A stretch of DNA of 15,074 nucleotides, taken from the NCBI GenBank assembly GCA_042219525.1, contig JBDGPU010000193.1:1-15074 (forward strand), written 5' to 3'. The translations under genes and the position numbers were made by a program. A model generated the notes under the pieces. The model saw only the letters and a list, made by a program, of their open reading frames with translations, was not told the DNA's origin and did not search any database. Position 1 is the first letter of the stretch; every line of letters begins with the position of its first letter. Source of the stretch: JBDGPU01 sp042219525. GTDB lineage: Archaea; Halobacteriota; Halobacteria; Halobacteriales; Haloferacaceae. Below are positions 13,105 to 15,074 of this stretch, piece by piece.

Positions 13105-13701
13105 TCAGTCCTCGAGGCCCGATTCGATGCGCTCGCGCACGTCGTCGGCCTCGACCGGCGCCCAGGCCTCGAGGTCGTACGTGACGTCGAGCAGCGTTTC
13201 CAGTCGGTCCGCGTCGCCCTCGGCGAGCGCGACGTCGACTTCCCGAACCAGACGGTCGTGGACTCGCTCGGCGAGTGCCTCCCTGTCGACGTCGCGTTCC
13301 TCCACGTCGAGAATGTGGGGTAAGTCCTCGGCGTTCGGAGGTAGCGACGGGAACGCGGTCGGGCCCACCGCGAGTTCGTCGTCGTCCGCGACGGTGCCGA
13401 CCCCGTCTTCCGCAGCCGTCGTCGCGACAGTGTCGTCCGTCGCCCGCGACTTGTCGCCCTCGGGCGCTGCCCCGTCCTGATCCGGCGACGCTGCGTCGAC
13501 CGGCACGAGGTGGTACTCCCGAATTGCCTGTGCGACGGCGGCGTCGAGGGCCTCCGGGTCAGCGTCGGCGCCCTGCTTGAACGCCAGTTCCGAAAGCGCT
13601 TGCCGGAGCTCGGCTCGGGTCAGTGTGCCGAACAGGTCGACGATGCCGGCGACGTCGTCGCGGGCGGCGACGCTCGACGCCGCCGACTCCTCCTCCGTCA
13701 T
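13105..13701 (-). CDS. Acidic haloarchaeal protein of unknown function
   Basis: The 198-aa protein has two ordered parts joined by a disordered acidic, Ala/Thr/Asp-rich linker (about 70-110). The N-terminal part (about 14-68: ARDDVAGIVDLFGTLTRAELRQALSELAFKQG and onward) is helical and resembles a small winged-helix or helical bundle. The C-terminal part (about 117-195: FPSLPPNAEDLPHILDVEERDVDREALAERVHDRL and onward) is also helical. I recognise it as a conserved haloarchaeal type without known function; I would not name a DUF number from memory. Its ATG overlaps the stop of the upstream glycosyltransferase (ATGA, 13698-13701), so the two are translationally coupled. There is no catalytic motif, signal peptide or membrane helix. 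Confidence 0.8.
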   Translation of the reverse strand: MTEEESAASSVAARDDVAGIVDLFGTLTRAELRQALSELAFKQGADADPEALDAAVAQAIREYHLVPVDAASPDQDGAAPEGDKSRATDDTVATTAAEDGVGTVADDDELAVGPTAFPSLPPNAEDLPHILDVEERDVDREALAERVHDRLVREVDVALAEGDADRLETLLDVTYDLEAWAPVEADDVRERIESGLED

Positions 13702-14798
13702 CGGTTACGCACCGCCGCGAGGTCCGCCCGGGAGGCCTCGACGATCTCGGCTGGGTCGATGCTCGTTTCAGCCCATCGCGGGAGCCGGTCGTCCTCCTCG
13801 GGGAGGGGTTCGATGGCGTCCGCGTATCGGTCGACCTGGTCGAGCTCGCCGTCGCGGTCGTAGTCGAGCCCGTTGAACTCGGCGTCGACCTCGTAGGAAT
13901 CGACGAGGGAGCGGGCGGCCTGTTCGTAGCGGTCGGGGAGCGTCTCGTGGGCAGGCTCGACGCCGTTGTCGACGACCGCGCGCAGGGTCGCTTCCGTGAC
14001 GAACCGGCTCATGTCCGCGAGGCCGGTCGGACCCCGGACGGAGCGGTGGTCGTGCTCGTACTGCCCGAGGTCGACCTGGGCGGATCCCTCGAAGCCGGCG
14101 TGGCGGAAGGCGTCGCCGAGCGTGCTGACCTCCAGCCCCCAGCCACGCTGGACCTGCAGTTCGGACACGACCTCGCTCGTGGCGGCGAACTCGCCCGCGA
14201 GCGCGTAGCGGAACGACTCCAGGTAGTCGACGATGGGCGCGGTCGTCTCCTCGGCGAGCGCCCGGACGAGCGGGCGGAAGAGAAGTCGGAACAGTCGGCC
14301 GTACAGCTGGTCGGCCTCGACGCGAGCGTAGTACCCCTTCGAGAACTCGTGGCCGTTCGCGAGCGGGTAGAGCAGTTTCGGGACGTACGCCGGCGTGTAC
14401 GTCTTCGTGTCCGCGTCGTGGACGACGACGTAGTCCTCCGAGAGCGCCTGTCCGAGCCCGAGCCAGACGTCCCGGCCCTTGCCCCGCTCGCCAGCGAGGC
14501 CGTTGTTCGTCAGCAGCGCCTCCAGCCGCGGGCCGTCACACCACAGCGTCTCGATGTTCACGTCGAACTCGGCGAGCCAGTCGTGGAAGGGGCCCGCCCG
14601 CTCCGGCGAGGAGCGGAGCGGCACGATGACGCGTGCGGGGTCGACCTCGGCCAGCGCGGAGAGCACCCGTTCGGCCGCCAGCCCACCGTACTCGCGTTCG
14701 GTCATCGGGACGACGACCGCGGCCCGGTCGGTAGGCGCCTCGGGCGTCCGGTCCCGCAGCGCGTGGAGTGTCGTGACGCGCTCCTGGACGTACTCCAT
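13698..14798 (-). CDS. Glucosyl-3-phosphoglycerate synthase-like glycosyltransferase (GT-A fold)
   Basis: The 366-aa protein is a nucleotide-sugar glycosyltransferase. GERGKGRDVWLGL (103-115) and the metal-binding DAD (128-130, in VVVHDADTKTY) are in the spacing seen in GpgS, which transfers glucose to 3-phosphoglycerate on the way to the solute glucosylglycerate. QRGWGLEVSTLGDAF (217-231) and QYEHDHRS (246-253) supply the later acceptor/metal region with candidate His residues 249 and 251. The ATG at 14798 is chosen over 14909 because homology begins there and a TATA-like CTTTTG (minus, 14824-14829) lies 25 bp upstream. A mannosylglycerate-type or other sugar specificity cannot be excluded. 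A glucosylglycerate role would fit osmotic adaptation. Confidence 0.8.
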   Translation of the reverse strand: MEYVQERVTTLHALRDRTPEAPTDRAAVVVPMTEREYGGLAAERVLSALAEVDPARVIVPLRSSPERAGPFHDWLAEFDVNIETLWCDGPRLEALLTNNGLAGERGKGRDVWLGLGQALSEDYVVVHDADTKTYTPAYVPKLLYPLANGHEFSKGYYARVEADQLYGRLFRLLFRPLVRALAEETTAPIVDYLESFRYALAGEFAATSEVVSELQVQRGWGLEVSTLGDAFRHAGFEGSAQVDLGQYEHDHRSVRGPTGLADMSRFVTEATLRAVVDNGVEPAHETLPDRYEQAARSLVDSYEVDAEFNGLDYDRDGELDQVDRYADAIEPLPEEDDRLPRWAETSIDPAEIVEASRADLAAVRNR

Positions 14799-14823
14799 TA
14801 CCGAATGGGTGGGGTGGACAGCC

Positions 14824-14877
14824 CAAAAGCTCCCGGTTATCGGTGAGGCGTTCGCGATTATTACCCCGATAAACGGG
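14824..14877 (-). promoter_or_regulatory. gpgS-like gene promoter with upstream inverted repeat
   Basis: The TATA-like CTTTTG on the minus strand (14824-14829) precedes the ATG by 25 bp. Immediately upstream are CCCGGTTATCGG (14832-14843) and CCGATAAACGGG (14866-14877), inverted copies matching at 11 of 12 positions with a 22-bp spacer, so arm starts are 34 bp apart (about three helical turns). The near arm would lie against the TFB-recognition element, as expected for a regulator binding site. Confidence 0.55.
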
Positions 14878-14924
14878 TGGCGCTGTAGCTGACACACATT
14901 CCTGCTCATCCCCGTGGTTCGTGG

Positions 14925-15074
14925 AATTGGCCGTTGCTTGCGATACCACTCGGTTCGTCCCGAAAACCCAAGCCGCTGAGACGGTCGCTTTCTGCGTTGT
15001 TTGTTCGGGTGTCGTCGTTGGCGACACCACTCAGCATGCCCAGAAAGCCCCAGCCGCTGACCGGTCGCGCTGCT
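14925..15074 (-). repeat. Right, inverted copy of the tandem ~80-bp interspersed repeat
   Basis: Read on the minus strand, 15074-15026 is identical to 274-322, and the element continues inward with a second, diverged unit (core AGCCGCTGA on the plus strand at 15052-15060 and 14971-14979, period 81 bp). Each unit ends near GAGTGGT.TCGC. The window stops inside the element, so the identical block may extend beyond 15074. No gene is visible between it and the gpgS-like gene promoter. Confidence 0.65.

Noticed and set aside
13623..14846. 407-codon plus-strand open frame opposite the glycosyltransferase
   Set aside because: Its composition (Arg/Val/Glu/Leu-rich, repetitive) is typical of the complement of an acidic haloarchaeal gene; the minus strand has the DAD-containing glycosyltransferase.

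Overview
The window is chromosomal DNA from a haloarchaeon (class Halobacteria). Coding regions are GC-rich, most predicted proteins are strongly acidic, most genes have a TATA-like box about 25 bp before the start codon (leaderless or nearly leaderless transcripts), and the gene families are archaeal (Pth2, TruD, Thi4, ThiR-type HTH-ThiN regulator). I cannot assign a genus. No tRNA, rRNA, CRISPR array, insertion sequence or phage gene was seen.

Layout. 1-474 is a gene-free, extremely GC-rich repeat region with two tight hairpins and a tandem ~80-bp repeat element; an inverted copy of that element forms the right end of the window (about 14925-15074, identical over at least 49 bp). 475-1855 (minus) holds a small Cys/His-rich HNH-like protein and a creatininase-family amidohydrolase. 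1994-6261 (plus) is a two-gene surface-protein operon: a 1114-aa secreted PKD-domain protein and a 307-aa protein with a signal peptide and a C-terminal membrane anchor. Its middle (about 3300-6020) has much lower GC than both ends, so each gene looks chimeric. 6262-7949 (minus) is a translation and tRNA-modification pair, pth2-truD. 8097-9619 (plus) is dcd overlapping a thiR-like regulator, followed by a SAM-dependent methyltransferase (9703-10446). 10542-11468 (minus) is thi4, divergent from a multi-pass membrane protein (11638-12393, plus). 12424-14798 (minus) holds a CoA-pyrophosphatase-type NUDIX hydrolase, an acidic haloarchaeal protein of unknown function and a glucosyl-3-phosphoglycerate synthase-like glycosyltransferase.

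How the genes relate. The thiamine theme is the clearest functional link: a thiamine-phosphate-sensing type regulator lies about 1.8 kb from thi4, and thi4 shares its upstream region with an uncharacterised membrane protein. A near-identical element (TCACTTAGTTG / TCACTAGTTG) lies at both start regions in the sense orientation of each gene, which makes the membrane protein a candidate thiamine-linked transporter or accessory protein. The most unusual part is the PKD operon: a GC-mosaic cassette encoding a Thr/Tyr/Arg/Glu-rich, basic, internally duplicated region that is atypical for a haloarchaeal surface protein, with a perfect palindrome at its predicted transcription start.
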